Origin: Streptomyces sp. R28
Lineage (GTDB): Bacteria > Actinomycetota > Actinomycetes > Streptomycetales > Streptomycetaceae
Assembly (NCBI RefSeq): GCF_041052385.1
Contig: NZ_CP163439.1
Span: 4,825,001 to 4,889,000, forward strand
DNA length: 64,000 bases
Direction of reading: 5' to 3'
The notes below the pieces were generated by a model that made no database searches, was not told the DNA's origin, and saw nothing but the letters and a program-made list of their open reading frames with translations. Below, piece after piece: positions 8,073 through 17,679 of this stretch. The position numbers were made by a program, and so were the translations under genes. Positions within the stretch are counted from its first letter, which is position 1; each line of letters opens with the position of its first letter.

Positions 8073-9470
8073 CTACGCCACCGTCGCCAGCTGCTCGTCC
8101 CGCTGTTCCCGCTGTTCCCGAGGGACGAAGCGGGCGTGCGGATGACCCTGATTCCAGCCCACCGACAGCCGCAGGCCACCGACCCGAGCCAGGACCAGGG
8201 CGATCGTGACGGCCGCGGCGGCGGTGATCGCGCCACCCAACGCCAGGCCCGCCCGCACGCCGTACGCGTCCGTGACCCAGCCGGCGATCGGCGCGCCCAG
8301 TGGTGCGCCACCCATGAACACCATCATGTACAGGGCCATCACGCGGCCCCGCATGGCCGGGTCGGTGGTCATCTGGATGCTGCTGTTGGCGGTGACGTTC
8401 ACCGTCATGCCGAACATGCCGATGGGGGCCATGAGCAGGGCGAACAGCCACAGGGAGGGCGCGAGAGCGGCCACCATCTCCATGGTGCCGAAGGCCACCG
8501 CCCCCGCGATCAGCACCCGCATCCGGGCCGTACCGCGCCGCGCGGCGAGCAGGGCGCCCGCCAGGGAGCCCACTGCCATCAGGGTGTTGAAGAGGCTGTA
8601 GGAACCGGCGCCCGCGCGGAAGACGTCGTCGGCGAAGGCCGACAGATAGACCGGGAAGTTGAAGCCGAAGGTGCTGACGAACCCGGCGAGTGTGATGGTC
8701 CAGATCAGCTCCGGGCGCCCGGCGACATACCGCAGCCCCTCCCGCAGCTGCCCCTTGGCACGCGGGGCCCGCTCGACGACATACAGCTCACGCGCCCGCA
8801 TCAGCAGCAGACCGGCGATGGGTGCGACGAAGGACAGGCCGTTGGCCAGGAACGCCCACCCCGTACCGACACCGGTGATCATCAGGCCGGCCACGGCGGG
8901 GCCGATCAGGCGGGCGGACTGGAAGTTCGCCGAGTTGAGGCTCACCGCGTTCTGGAGCTGGTCGGGGCCGACCATCTCGGAGACGAAGGACTGCCGGGCC
9001 GGGTTGTCGACGACCGTGGCGAGGCCTACGGCGAAGGCGGCGAGGTAGACGTGCCAGATCTGGACGTGTCCGGTGAGGGTGAGGACGGCCAGCGCGATAC
9101 CGGTGAAGGCCATCGACGTCTGTGTGACGAGCAGCGTGCGCCGCTTGGGCAGACGGTCGACGAGGACGCCGCCGTAGAGGCCGAAGAGCAGCATCGGCAG
9201 GAACTGCAGGGCCGTCGTGATACCGACGGCGGTGGCGGAGCCGGTGAGGCTGAGCACCAGCCAGTCCTGGGCGATGCGCTGCATCCAGGTGCCGGTGTTG
9301 GAGACGACCTGGCCGAGGAAGAACAGGCGGTAGTTCCTGACCTTCAGCGAGCTGAACATCGAGGACTTGGCGGGCCTGGCGGACTTGGGGGTCCGGGGGC
9401 CCTCAGGGGCGGATATGGAGTCGTCGGCGTCTGGTGCGGGGGCGGAAGCTGCTCCGGATCCCGTACTCAA
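8073..9470 (-). CDS. MFS transporter (EntS/MFS_3 type)
   Basis: 465 residues with about 12 membrane segments. The inter-helix loop motif GVLVDRLPKRRTLL (motif A equivalent) and the NPARQSFVSEMV segment place it in the MFS_3 group of drug or siderophore exporters. It starts at TTG 9470 with AGGAGG 11 bases upstream. The upstream gene is a MarR regulator 28 bp away on the same strand, so the pair forms an operon. A MarR-controlled efflux pump for toxic organic compounds is the likely role. The substrate is unknown. Confidence 0.9.
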   Translation of the reverse strand: MSTGSGAASAPAPDADDSISAPEGPRTPKSARPAKSSMFSSLKVRNYRLFFLGQVVSNTGTWMQRIAQDWLVLSLTGSATAVGITTALQFLPMLLFGLYGGVLVDRLPKRRTLLVTQTSMAFTGIALAVLTLTGHVQIWHVYLAAFAVGLATVVDNPARQSFVSEMVGPDQLQNAVSLNSANFQSARLIGPAVAGLMITGVGTGWAFLANGLSFVAPIAGLLLMRARELYVVERAPRAKGQLREGLRYVAGRPELIWTITLAGFVSTFGFNFPVYLSAFADDVFRAGAGSYSLFNTLMAVGSLAGALLAARRGTARMRVLIAGAVAFGTMEMVAALAPSLWLFALLMAPIGMFGMTVNVTANSSIQMTTDPAMRGRVMALYMMVFMGGAPLGAPIAGWVTDAYGVRAGLALGGAITAAAAVTIALVLARVGGLRLSVGWNQGHPHARFVPREQREQRDEQLATVA

Positions 9471-9498
9471 TAGGGGTTCGCCTCCTCGCGAATATGGC

Positions 9499-9936
9499 TT
9501 ACAGGTGTGCGAGCTTCTCCAGCACGGGGGCGGCGGCGCGCAGTTTCGCCCACTCGTCCTCGTCGAGGCCGTCGACCAGGACGGCCAGGAAGGCGTTGCG
9601 CTTGCGGCGGCTCTCCTCGAGCATCGCCTCGGCCTGCTCGGTCTTCGTGACGACCTTCTGGCGCCGGTCCTCCGGATGTGGCTCCAGACGGACCAGCCCC
9701 TTGGCCTCCAGCAGGGCGACGATGCGGGTCATCGAGGGCGGCTGGACGTGCTCCTTGCGGGCGAGCTCACCGGGGGTGGCCTTGCCGCAGAGGGAGAGGG
9801 TGCCCAGCACCGACATCTCGGTGGGGCTCAGCGACTCGTCGACCCGCTGGTGCTTGAGCCGGCGTGACAGTCGCATCACGGCGGAGCGCAGAGAGTTCAC
9901 GGCGGCAGCATCGTCGCCATGGGTAAGGTCCGACAT
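9499..9936 (-). CDS. MarR-family transcriptional regulator
   Basis: 145 residues. The winged helix runs from SPTEMSVLGTLSLCGKATPGELARKEHVQPPSMTRIVALLEAKGLV to the wing HPEDRRQKVVTKTE, whose DxR motif is diagnostic. The flanking helices form the dimer interface. It is first in an operon with the MFS exporter and probably represses it, with ligand relief. The start is taken at MSDLTHG; an in-frame ATG four codons earlier sits inside the presumed operator. Confidence 0.92.
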   Translation of the reverse strand: MSDLTHGDDAAAVNSLRSAVMRLSRRLKHQRVDESLSPTEMSVLGTLSLCGKATPGELARKEHVQPPSMTRIVALLEAKGLVRLEPHPEDRRQKVVTKTEQAEAMLEESRRKRNAFLAVLVDGLDEDEWAKLRAAAPVLEKLAHL

Positions 9937-9939
9937 GTT

Positions 9940-9969
9940 CTTTAGCATAACTCATTACCCTGACTAAAG
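9940..9969. promoter_or_regulatory. Candidate MarR autoregulatory operator
   Basis: Inverted repeat CTTTAG (9940-9945) and CTAAAG (9964-9969) flank an AT-rich core with ATAACTCATTA. It lies immediately upstream of the MarR start, the usual location for autorepression. Confidence 0.5.
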
Positions 9970-10055
9970 ACCACCGGGTTCGGTATCACTCATTCGGGTG
10001 GTCCCGTGGCAGAACGTGACACGGCGGACCGGCGGGTGCCGCAACCCTCGTGTCC

Positions 10056-10238
10056 ATGGGGACCAGCGTGCTCAGCCTGCGGATAGACCACGAGCTGCTC
10101 GAACGACTCCGAGAGCACGCGGCGAAAAGAGGAATGAGCGTCCAGGACTACGTCGTCCGGACGCTCATCCGCGATGACTTCGACGCGCGGTTCCAGTCCG
10201 CGGTCGAGGAGACCGAGAAGTTCTACGGGCTTACGTGA
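10056..10238 (+). CDS. Ribbon-helix-helix protein
   Basis: 60 residues, MGTSVLSLRIDHELLERLRE, then AAKRGMSVQDYVVRTLIRDDF, the strand-helix-helix pattern of Arc/CopG-type DNA-binding proteins. The tail ends FYGLT. No toxin gene follows, so it looks like an orphan regulator. No clear Shine-Dalgarno is present. Its last eight bases overlap the 3' end of the convergent NCS2 permease gene. Confidence 0.75.
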   Translation: MGTSVLSLRIDHELLERLREHAAKRGMSVQDYVVRTLIRDDFDARFQSAVEETEKFYGLT

Positions 10239-11682
10239 GGCCCAGCGCCGGCATCAGGTAGTAGAAGCCGAACACCGCCGCCACGACGTACATCGCGACC
10301 GGCACCTCGCGGCCCCGCCCGGCGGCCAGGCGCAGCACCGCGAAGGTGATGAAGCCCATACCGATGCCGTTGGTGATCGAGTAGGTGAACGGCATCATCA
10401 CCATCGTCACGAAGGCCGGGATCGCGACCGTGTAGTCGGCCCAGTCGATCTCCTTGACGGAGTTCGCCAGGATCAGGAAGCCGACCGCGAGCAGGGCCGG
10501 GGTGGCCGCCTGGGACGGGACCATGGTGGCGACGGGCGTCAGGAAGAGCGCCACGCCGAACAGGGCGCCGGTGACGACGTTCGCGAATCCGGTACGGGCA
10601 CCCTCGCCGACGCCGGCCGTGGACTCCACGAAGGCCGTGGTGGCCGAGGAGGAGCTGGCGCCGCCCGCGGCGACGGCGAGGCCGTCGACGAACAGGACCT
10701 TGTTGATGCCGGGCATCTGGCCCTGGGCGTCGGTCAGCTTGGCCTCGTCGCTGACGCCCATGATCGTGCCCATGGCGTCGAAGAAGCAGGACAGCAGGAC
10801 GGTGAAGACGAAGAGGACGCCGGTCAGCGCGCCGACCTTCTCGAAGCCGCCGAACAGGCTGACCTGGCCGATCAGGCCGAAGTCGGGGCTGGCGACGGGG
10901 TTGCCGGGCCACTTGGGGGTCGTCAGGCCCCAGGACGGCACGTTCGCGACCGCGTCTATGAGGACGGCGAGCACGGTCATGGTGACGATGGAGATGAGGA
11001 TCGCGCCGGAGACCTTGCGCACGATCAGCGCGAGGGTCAACAGCACGCCGAGGACGAAGACCAGGACCGGCCAGCCGTTGAGGTGACCGTCGCCGCCGAG
11101 CTGGAGGGGCACGGTCGTCCGGGCGGCGTCCGGGATGCGGGAGACGAAGCCGGAGTCGACGAGGCCGATCAGCATGATGAACAGGCCGATACCGATGGAG
11201 ATGGCCTTGCGCAGGCTGTAGGGCACGGCGTTCATGACGCGCTCGCGCAGACCGGTGGCGACCAGCAGCATGACCACGAAGCCGGCGAGCACCACCATGC
11301 CCATGGCGTCCGGCCAGGACATCCGGGGCGCGAGCTGGAGCGCGACGACCGAGTTCACCCCCAGACCGGCGGCGAGCGCGATCGGCACGTTGCCGATGAC
11401 ACCCATCAGCAGCGTGGTGAACGCCGCCGTCAGGGCCGTCGCGGTGACCAGCTGTCCGTTGTCCAGCTGGTGGCCGTACAGGTCCTTCGCGCTGCCGAGG
11501 ATGATCGGGTTCAGCACGATGATGTAGGCCATCGCGAAGAAGGTGGCGAGACCGCCGCGGATTTCCCGGGGCAGCGTGCTGCCGCGTTCGGAGATCTTGA
11601 AGAAGCGGTCGAGTGCGCCGTATGCGGGGCCGGCTCCCGGCTGTTCAGGGGCGGGGACCTTGGCGGGGGCCGAGGAGGGCAT
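10231..11682 (-). CDS. NCS2-family purine permease (AzgA-like)
   Basis: 483 residues with about 12-14 membrane segments. The signature stretches FFAMAYIIVLNPIIL, GLGVNSVVALQLA, DAMGTIMGVSDEA and GASSSSATTAFVESTAGVGEGARTG are those of the AzgA-like NCS2 branch, which takes up adenine, guanine and hypoxanthine by proton symport. The start is ATG 11682. Upstream is a divergent gap of 118 bp containing TTATATGTTCAT, a plausible -10 region for this gene. Confidence 0.9.
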   Translation of the reverse strand: MPSSAPAKVPAPEQPGAGPAYGALDRFFKISERGSTLPREIRGGLATFFAMAYIIVLNPIILGSAKDLYGHQLDNGQLVTATALTAAFTTLLMGVIGNVPIALAAGLGVNSVVALQLAPRMSWPDAMGMVVLAGFVVMLLVATGLRERVMNAVPYSLRKAISIGIGLFIMLIGLVDSGFVSRIPDAARTTVPLQLGGDGHLNGWPVLVFVLGVLLTLALIVRKVSGAILISIVTMTVLAVLIDAVANVPSWGLTTPKWPGNPVASPDFGLIGQVSLFGGFEKVGALTGVLFVFTVLLSCFFDAMGTIMGVSDEAKLTDAQGQMPGINKVLFVDGLAVAAGGASSSSATTAFVESTAGVGEGARTGFANVVTGALFGVALFLTPVATMVPSQAATPALLAVGFLILANSVKEIDWADYTVAIPAFVTMVMMPFTYSITNGIGMGFITFAVLRLAAGRGREVPVAMYVVAAVFGFYYLMPALGLT

Positions 11683-11800
11683 GTGTTCGGTGTTTCCTAC
11701 GAAGAGAAGTGGTCAGACACAAACCGTTTCAGTATGAACATATAAGGGCCGGATCGGCCATCTCCGCGCGTAGACCTGATCGCCTCGTAAGCTGTCCTCC

Positions 11801-12088
11801 ATGGCGAAGTGGACCCCCAAGCACGAGGCGCCGGAGCCCCTGGAAGGGCCCGTGGTCGCCACCATCACCGGCGGCACCATCATCTGGTTCGTCCTCTTCG
11901 TCGTTCAGCTGCCGTTCTACGGCTGGTTCGACGACCACGGCCACACCCGGTGGGTGTGGACCTGCCTGGCCGGCGGGGGCCTCGGGCTCATCGGCATCTG
12001 GTACGTCCGTAGGCGCGACGCGGCGATCAAGAGGGCGGCGGCGTCCGATGAACCCCGGGAAGCCACCGGCGAACCCCAGTCGTCCTGA
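11801..12088 (+). CDS. DUF2530 two-helix membrane protein
   Basis: 95 residues. PLEGPVVATITGGTIIWFVL begins the first helix, HTRWVWTCLAGGGLGLIGIW forms the second, and a basic tail follows. This is the DUF2530 layout found next to NCS2 permeases in Streptomyces. The function is unknown. It is divergent from the permease. Confidence 0.8.
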   Translation: MAKWTPKHEAPEPLEGPVVATITGGTIIWFVLFVVQLPFYGWFDDHGHTRWVWTCLAGGGLGLIGIWYVRRRDAAIKRAAASDEPREATGEPQSS

Positions 12089-12192
12089 GGTACCGCGCCC
12101 TACAACCCCGGCACGACACCCCGTCCTCCCCAGGTCGGAACTTCCGGTCACTCGGCGGGTGAAGCCGTAAATCCGCACGTACCGTCGAATGC

Positions 12193-14589
12193 ATGACGCA
12201 TACCGACGCGGGCGCCGAAGTGGACAACCCTGTGCACCCCGCCCCCGCCCCGGTGGCGACGGGCGGGCTGACCGCGGCCGAGGTGGCCGAACGGGTGGCG
12301 CGGGGGCAGGTCAACGACGTGCCGGTGCGCAGCAGCCGGTCCATGGCCGACATCGTCCGCGCCAACATCTTCACCCGTTTCAACGCGATCATCGGCGTGC
12401 TCTGGGTGGTCATGCTGTGCGTAGCGCCGATCCAGGACAGCCTGTTCGGCTTCGTGATCCTCGCCAACACCGGCATCGGGATCATCCAGGAGTGGCGGGC
12501 GAAGAAGACCCTCGACTCGCTCGCCGTGATCGGTGAGGCGCGGCCCACCGTGCGGCGGGACGGGGCCGCCGCCGAGGTCAGCACCTCGGAGATCGTGCTG
12601 GACGACCTGATAGAGATCGGGCCGGGCGACAAGGCCGTCGTGGACGGGGTGTGCGCCGAGGCGGACGGGCTGGAGATCGACGAGTCGCTGCTCACCGGGG
12701 AGGCCGACCCCGTCGTCAAGCGGCCGGGGGATCAGGTGTTGTCCGGCAGTTTCGTGGTCGCCGGGGGCGGTGCCTTCCAGGCCACCAAGGTCGGGCGTGA
12801 GGCCTACGCCGCCCAGCTCGCCGAGGAGGCCTCGCGGTTCACCCTGGTCCACTCCGAGCTGCGCTCCGGCATCTCCACCATCCTCAAGTACGTGACCTGG
12901 ATGATGGTCCCGGCCGCGATCGGCCTGATCATCACCCAATTGGTCGCCAAGGACAACGAGCTCGACGACTCGATCGCCCGGACCGTCGGCGGCATCGTCC
13001 CCATGGTCCCGGAGGGGCTCGTGCTCCTCACCTCCGTCGCCTTCGCCATCGGCGTCATCCGGCTCGGCCGTCGGCAGTGCCTGGTCCAGGAACTCCCCGC
13101 CATCGAGGGCCTCGCCCGCGTCGACACCGTCTGCCTCGACAAGACCGGCACCCTCACCGAGGGCGGCATGGACGTCACCGAACTGCGGCCCCTGGGCGGC
13201 AGCGACGAGGAGTACATACGGAAGGTGCTGGGCGCCCTCGGCGAGTCCGACCCCCGCCCGAACGCCTCCCTCCAGGCCGTCATCGACGCCTACCCCGACG
13301 CCGAGGACTGGCGCTGCACCGAGTCCCTGCCCTTCTCCTCCGCCCGCAAGTACAGCGGCGCCACCTTCAGCGAGGGCAACTGCGAGGCCAGCACATGGCT
13401 GCTGGGCGCCCCCGACGTGCTCCTGCCCACCGACGACCCGGCCCTGGCCGAAACCGATCGGTTGAACGAACAGGGCCTACGGGTCCTGCTGCTCGCCCGC
13501 GCCGTCCGCGACCTCGACGATCCCGACGTCGCGGACGGCGCCAAGCCCGCCGCCCTCGTCGTACTGGAACAGCGGCTGCGCCCCGACGCCGCCGACACCC
13601 TGCGCTACTTCGCCGAGCAGAACGTCCGCGCCAAGGTGATCTCCGGGGACAACGCCGTGTCCGTCGGGGCGGTCGCGAACAAGCTCGGGCTGACCGGTAC
13701 GACGGTCGATGCGCGCCGGCTCCCCGAGGACAAGGACGGCATGGCGACGGCTCTCGACGACGCCACGGTGTTCGGACGGGTCTCCCCGCAGCAGAAGCGG
13801 GACATGGTGGGCGCGCTCCAGTCCCACGGGCACACCGTCGCCATGACCGGCGACGGCGTGAACGACGTCCTGGCCCTGAAGGACGCCGACATCGGCGTGG
13901 CGATGGGTTCGGGGTCGGAGGCGACCCGGGCGGTCGCTCAGATCGTGCTGCTCGACAACAGCTTCGCGACGCTGCCGTCGGTGGTCGCCGAGGGGCGGCG
14001 GGTGATCGGCAACATCACGCGGGTCGCGACGCTGTTCCTGGTGAAGACCGTCTACTCGGTGCTGCTGGCGCTGATGGTGGTGTGCTGGCAGGTGGAGTAC
14101 CCCTTCCTGCCCCGCCATCTGACCCTGCTCTCCACCCTCACCATCGGCGTCCCGGCCTTCTTTCTGGCCCTCGCGCCCAACAGGGAGCGCGCGAAACCCC
14201 ATTTCGTACGGCGGGTCATGCGGTACTCGATCCCGGGCGGGCTGGTGGCCGCGGTGGCGACGTTCGCGACGTATCTGATCGCCCGGCACTACTACAGCGG
14301 GGAGGGCGCGTTGGACGCGGAGACCAGCGTCGCCACGCTGACGCTCTTCCTGATCTCGATGTGGGTCCTGGCCATCATCGCCCGGCCGTACACGTGGTGG
14401 CGGGTCGCGCTGGTGGCCGCGATGGGCCTCGGGTTCCTGCTGGTGCTGGTCGTGCCATGGCTGCAGGAGTTCTTCGCGCTGCGGCTGGTCGGGGTGACGA
14501 TGCCGTGGATCGCGGTGGCGATCTCGGCGGTGGCGGCGGTCGCCCTGGAGTTCACGTGGACGTGGGTCGACCGCCGTTTCCCGGCGTAG
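12193..14589 (+). CDS. P-type cation-transporting ATPase (CtpE-like)
   Basis: 798 residues. The order is an N-terminal cytosolic region, TM1-2 (about 62-100), actuator domain with LTGE (167-170), TM3-4 with MVPEGL (271-276), phosphorylation site DKTGTLTEG (Asp316), hinge MTGDGVNDVLALKDADIG, and a C-terminal membrane domain. There is no N-terminal metal-binding domain and no CPC motif. The PEGL core and overall length fit the CtpE/P2-like group, for which mycobacterial CtpE is linked to calcium uptake. The ion here is therefore probably Ca2+ but unproven. Confidence 0.9.
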   Translation: MTHTDAGAEVDNPVHPAPAPVATGGLTAAEVAERVARGQVNDVPVRSSRSMADIVRANIFTRFNAIIGVLWVVMLCVAPIQDSLFGFVILANTGIGIIQEWRAKKTLDSLAVIGEARPTVRRDGAAAEVSTSEIVLDDLIEIGPGDKAVVDGVCAEADGLEIDESLLTGEADPVVKRPGDQVLSGSFVVAGGGAFQATKVGREAYAAQLAEEASRFTLVHSELRSGISTILKYVTWMMVPAAIGLIITQLVAKDNELDDSIARTVGGIVPMVPEGLVLLTSVAFAIGVIRLGRRQCLVQELPAIEGLARVDTVCLDKTGTLTEGGMDVTELRPLGGSDEEYIRKVLGALGESDPRPNASLQAVIDAYPDAEDWRCTESLPFSSARKYSGATFSEGNCEASTWLLGAPDVLLPTDDPALAETDRLNEQGLRVLLLARAVRDLDDPDVADGAKPAALVVLEQRLRPDAADTLRYFAEQNVRAKVISGDNAVSVGAVANKLGLTGTTVDARRLPEDKDGMATALDDATVFGRVSPQQKRDMVGALQSHGHTVAMTGDGVNDVLALKDADIGVAMGSGSEATRAVAQIVLLDNSFATLPSVVAEGRRVIGNITRVATLFLVKTVYSVLLALMVVCWQVEYPFLPRHLTLLSTLTIGVPAFFLALAPNRERAKPHFVRRVMRYSIPGGLVAAVATFATYLIARHYYSGEGALDAETSVATLTLFLISMWVLAIIARPYTWWRVALVAAMGLGFLLVLVVPWLQEFFALRLVGVTMPWIAVAISAVAAVALEFTWTWVDRRFPA

Positions 14590-14602
14590 CCTCTGCGCTC
14601 GG

Positions 14603-15514
14603 CTACTGGACGTCGATGAAGTCGCCGGTCGCGTTGACCGCCGGAGTCGTCGTCGTGCCCGCGAAGGTGTAGCGGAAGTAGCCGTCCTCGGTGGCCTTGA
14701 CCGTGGTCTTCAGGTCGCCCGTGGCGTTGGTCTTGATGGTCTGCACCGTGGTGTAGGTGTTGCTGTTCTTCTTACGGAACTGCAGGTTCACCGGCTGCTC
14801 GACGTAGCCGTTGTACGTGCCGCGGTCCCAGTTGGCGCGGGACAGCTTGCCCGTGACGGTGATGGTCTTGCCCTTGGCGACGGGCTCCGGCGAGGCGTTC
14901 ACCGTCAGCTTGGAGAAACGCTGCATCAGCGTGGTGCCGAGACCGCTCTGGCTCTTGTAGCCGACCTTGGTGATGTCGAAGGTCTCGCCGCTCGGGTTCT
15001 GGCCGTTGAAGGCGGTGGCCTCGGCCGCGGCCCGCCACGTCCCGGCGTCCGAGTTGAGCAGCTCGTGGTTGCCCGGGTAGACGTCGATGGTGCCCTTGCA
15101 GTCGGCGGTGGTCGCGGAGGTCGCGGTGCACTTGGCCGGCTTGTTGCCGTAGAGCATGTTGTCCGGCGCGGTGGCGGAGCCCCGGTAGACGATGGGGTCG
15201 GTGATGAAGTCGGCGGCGGTGATCTTGACATCCTCGCCGTGGGTCAGCGTGTACGTCACCGTGGCCGCGACGTGGTCGGTCGTGCCGACCTTGATCGCCT
15301 TGGCGATCTTGAAGTTGGAGAAGGTGACGTTCAGGGCGTACGGCTTGCCCTCCTCGGCCGGGGCCCTGCCGGACCCGGCGTCGGCGGCCTGGCGGATCTT
15401 CGCGACGTCCGCGCGCTGGGCGGCGGTGGAGTCGTCGGCCTGTGCGGCCGGAACGGCGAGGGCGGAGAGGGCCAGGGCGCCGGAGACGGCGGCCACGGTG
15501 GCTCTGATGCGCAT
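14603..15514 (-). CDS. Secreted repeat-family protein, copy 1 of a tandem triplet
   Basis: 303 residues. A signal peptide (MRIRATVAAVSGALALSALA, cleaved near AQA) is followed by a variable N-terminal domain and a C-terminal module of about 100 residues. The module begins SKLTVNASPEPVAKGKTITV and ends GDFIDVQ, and is Ig-like in strand pattern. Two Cys (AKCTAT and ADCKGT) lie in the N-domain. This resembles the Streptomyces DUF5707-type secreted proteins; that name is tentative. It shares upstream sequence with copy 3. Confidence 0.8.
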   Translation of the reverse strand: MRIRATVAAVSGALALSALAVPAAQADDSTAAQRADVAKIRQAADAGSGRAPAEEGKPYALNVTFSNFKIAKAIKVGTTDHVAATVTYTLTHGEDVKITAADFITDPIVYRGSATAPDNMLYGNKPAKCTATSATTADCKGTIDVYPGNHELLNSDAGTWRAAAEATAFNGQNPSGETFDITKVGYKSQSGLGTTLMQRFSKLTVNASPEPVAKGKTITVTGKLSRANWDRGTYNGYVEQPVNLQFRKKNSNTYTTVQTIKTNATGDLKTTVKATEDGYFRYTFAGTTTTPAVNATGDFIDVQ

Positions 15515-15580
15515 GCGTTCCCCTGGTACGGAAAGGGGCCCCGCTGGTCGTCGTTCCGTGCACTGCCGGTCACGTCGGGG

Positions 15581-15620
15581 CCCGAGTGATCGTGGGGCCT
15601 GTTGACCCATGTGATCAGAT
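15581..15620 (-). promoter_or_regulatory. Upstream element shared by copies 1 and 3 of the secreted triplet
   Basis: This 40-base block matches 17680-17719 at 32 of 40 positions by eye, including CCCGAGTGATC, CCTGTTG and TGATCAGAT. It sits about 70-100 bases upstream of each start. Conservation of noncoding sequence suggests a shared promoter or operator. Confidence 0.55.
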
Positions 15621-15765
15621 AGGCGACGGGGGTCGCCGGTTGTGCGGCCGGTGCGGAACTTTCGTGAGCTTCGTCACGAACTCCCGGCGGGGGCCGGGAA
15701 GTTCGCGACGCATGCCCGTTTTACTCCTACTGCGCTACTGCCCTACTGCTTTACCGCCCTGCTGC

Positions 15766-16704
15766 CTACTGCACGTCGACGAAGTCACCGGTGGCGCTGA
15801 CCGCCGGGGTCGTCGCGGTGCCCTCGAAGCGGTAGCGGAAGTAACCGTCCGCCGACGCGGTGACCGTGGTCTTCAGGTCGCCGTAGGTGTTCGTCTTGAT
15901 GGTCTTCAGCGTGGTGTAGGTGCTGGAGCCCTTCTTGCGGAACTGCAGCTTCACCGACTGGGTGGAGTAGCCCGCGTACTTGTGGGTCTCCCAGTTGGCG
16001 CGCGTCAGCTTGCCGGTGACCGTGATGGTCTTGCCCTTCTTCACCGGCTCCGGCGAGGCGTTCACGGTCAGCTTGGAGTAACGCTGCAGCTTGGTGGTGC
16101 CCAGGCCGTCCTGCTCGGCGTAACCGACCTTGCTCCAGTCGATGTCCTCGGCGAGCGGGTCCTGGTCGTTGAAGTCGTACGCGTAGCCGCCGGCCTTCCA
16201 CGTGGCGGCGTCGACGTTCTCCAGCTCGAAGTCCGGATAGATGTCGATGGTGCCCTTGCAGTTGGCGGTGGTGGCGGAGGTCGCCGTGCAGACCGGCCAG
16301 TCCTCGCCGTAGAGCAGGTTGTCCCACTCGGAGTAGGAGGCGCCGCGGTAGATCTCCACGTCCAGGTAGAAGTCGGGGGCGTTCAGGTCGATGTCCGCGG
16401 CGTGCGTGACCTTGTACGTCACCGGGACGGTCACCTGGTTGGTGGTGCCCGCGACGATCGGCTTGCCGTTGTTGACCTTCACGCCGGAGAAGGAGAGGTC
16501 CAGGGCGTACGGCGTGCCCTCGTCCTCGGCGGCGTAGGTGCTGCGGGCGGAGCCGCCGGCGTCCGCCTGACGCGCGGCCTGCAGGGCCTCCCGGACGTCT
16601 TCCTTGCCGTGCGAGGGGGCGTCGGCGGCCTGCGAGGCCGGCACGGCGAGGGCGGAGAGGGCCAGGGCGCCGGAGACGGCTGCCACGGTGGCTCGGATGC
16701 GCAT
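15766..16704 (-). CDS. Secreted repeat-family protein, copy 2 of a tandem triplet
   Basis: 312 residues. The signal peptide (MRIRATVAAVSGALALSALA) is identical to that of copy 1 over its first 20 residues. The N-domain is diverged and acidic (YALDLSFSGVKVNNGKPIVA, VTYKVTHAADIDLNAPDFYL) with Cys in WPVCTAT and ANCKGT. The C-terminal module is the same Ig-like unit (SKLTVNASPEPVKKGKTITV to GDFVDVQ). Its upstream region lacks most of the shared element, retaining only a GGGACCGGAGTGAT-like remnant, so it may depend on readthrough from copy 3. Confidence 0.8.
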   Translation of the reverse strand: MRIRATVAAVSGALALSALAVPASQAADAPSHGKEDVREALQAARQADAGGSARSTYAAEDEGTPYALDLSFSGVKVNNGKPIVAGTTNQVTVPVTYKVTHAADIDLNAPDFYLDVEIYRGASYSEWDNLLYGEDWPVCTATSATTANCKGTIDIYPDFELENVDAATWKAGGYAYDFNDQDPLAEDIDWSKVGYAEQDGLGTTKLQRYSKLTVNASPEPVKKGKTITVTGKLTRANWETHKYAGYSTQSVKLQFRKKGSSTYTTLKTIKTNTYGDLKTTVTASADGYFRYRFEGTATTPAVSATGDFVDVQ

Positions 16705-16821
16705 GCGCTCCCCATGGGGATGAGGGACCCGGCGATGGTCGTCACGGGACCGGAGTGATGGTGGAATCGGGAACCGCCCGGCACCGGAGGAACCGGCACC
16801 GGGCGGCAGGCGTCACGCTGC

Positions 16822-17601
16822 TCAGCGAACGTCGATGAAGTCACCCGTGGCGTTGATCGCCGGGGTGGTCGTGGTGCCCGCGAAGCTGTAGCGGAAGTAG
16901 CCGTCCGCGGACGCGGTGACCGTCGTCTTCAGGTCGCCCGTGGTGTTCGTCTTGATGGTCTTCAGCGTGGTGTAGGTGCTGGAGCCACTCTTGCGGAACT
17001 GCAGCTTCACCGGCTGGGTGGAGTAGCCGTTGTACGTGCCGCGGTCCCAGTTGGCGCGGGTCAGCTTGCCCGTGACGGTGATGGTCTTGCCCTTGGCGAC
17101 GGGCTCCGGCGAGGCGTTCACCGTCAGCTTCGAGGCGCGCTGGACGTTGAAGCTCTTGGCGTTTTCCTTCAGGACGTAGTCGGCGTCGTTGCCCGCGGCG
17201 ATCGCCCAGACCTTCCAGCTGCCGGCCGCGCTGTTGACCACGTTGTAGCCCGGGTCGAGGTTGAAGGTCGACTTGCAGGTCGACGTGGTGGCGTTGACCA
17301 CGGTGCAGGTGGCGCGGCCGTCGCTGCTGTTGGCCACGGCGCCCGTGTCGGAGCTGTCGATGTCGGCACCGTGGTACAGGATCGCCTGCGCCCAGTCGAC
17401 GCCCGAGGCGTCCTTGACGGTGAAGGAGACCGTGACGGTCTTCGTGGTGGTCGCTCCGACGACCGCCGCCTTGCCGCCGTTCACGACGACGTTCGAGATC
17501 GTCGTGTCGCCCTCGACCTCGTCGGCCTGCGCGGCCGGGACGGCGAGAGCGGAGAGGGCCAGGGCACCGGTGACGACGCCCAGGGTGGCACGCATGCGCA
17601 T
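16822..17601 (-). CDS. Secreted repeat-family protein, copy 3 of a tandem triplet
   Basis: 259 residues, the shortest and most upstream copy. The signal peptide MRMRATLGVVTGALALSALA differs from copies 1 and 2. The N-domain is short (TTISNVVVNGGKAAVVGATT) with Cys in ATCTVV and STCKST. The C-terminal Ig-like module is closest to that of copy 1. About 100 bases of DNA (17030-17130) match 14811-14911 with one difference, pointing to recent duplication or gene conversion. It is probably cell-wall associated or released; function unknown. Confidence 0.8.
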   Translation of the reverse strand: MRMRATLGVVTGALALSALAVPAAQADEVEGDTTISNVVVNGGKAAVVGATTTKTVTVSFTVKDASGVDWAQAILYHGADIDSSDTGAVANSSDGRATCTVVNATTSTCKSTFNLDPGYNVVNSAAGSWKVWAIAAGNDADYVLKENAKSFNVQRASKLTVNASPEPVAKGKTITVTGKLTRANWDRGTYNGYSTQPVKLQFRKSGSSTYTTLKTIKTNTTGDLKTTVTASADGYFRYSFAGTTTTPAINATGDFIDVR

Positions 17602-17679
17602 GTGTCGTTCCCCACGTGGAGAAGGGGGTCCCGGCGCCGGTCGCGTGTCGTACCGAGCGGCCCAGGGCGCCTTGCGGGA

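Noticed and set aside
10056..10238. Antitoxin of a toxin-antitoxin pair
   Set aside because: The following gene is a convergent permease; no toxin gene is adjacent.
10174..11745. Plus-strand frame of about 520 codons opposite the NCS2 permease
   Set aside because: His/Asp/Gly-rich shadow of a membrane-protein gene.
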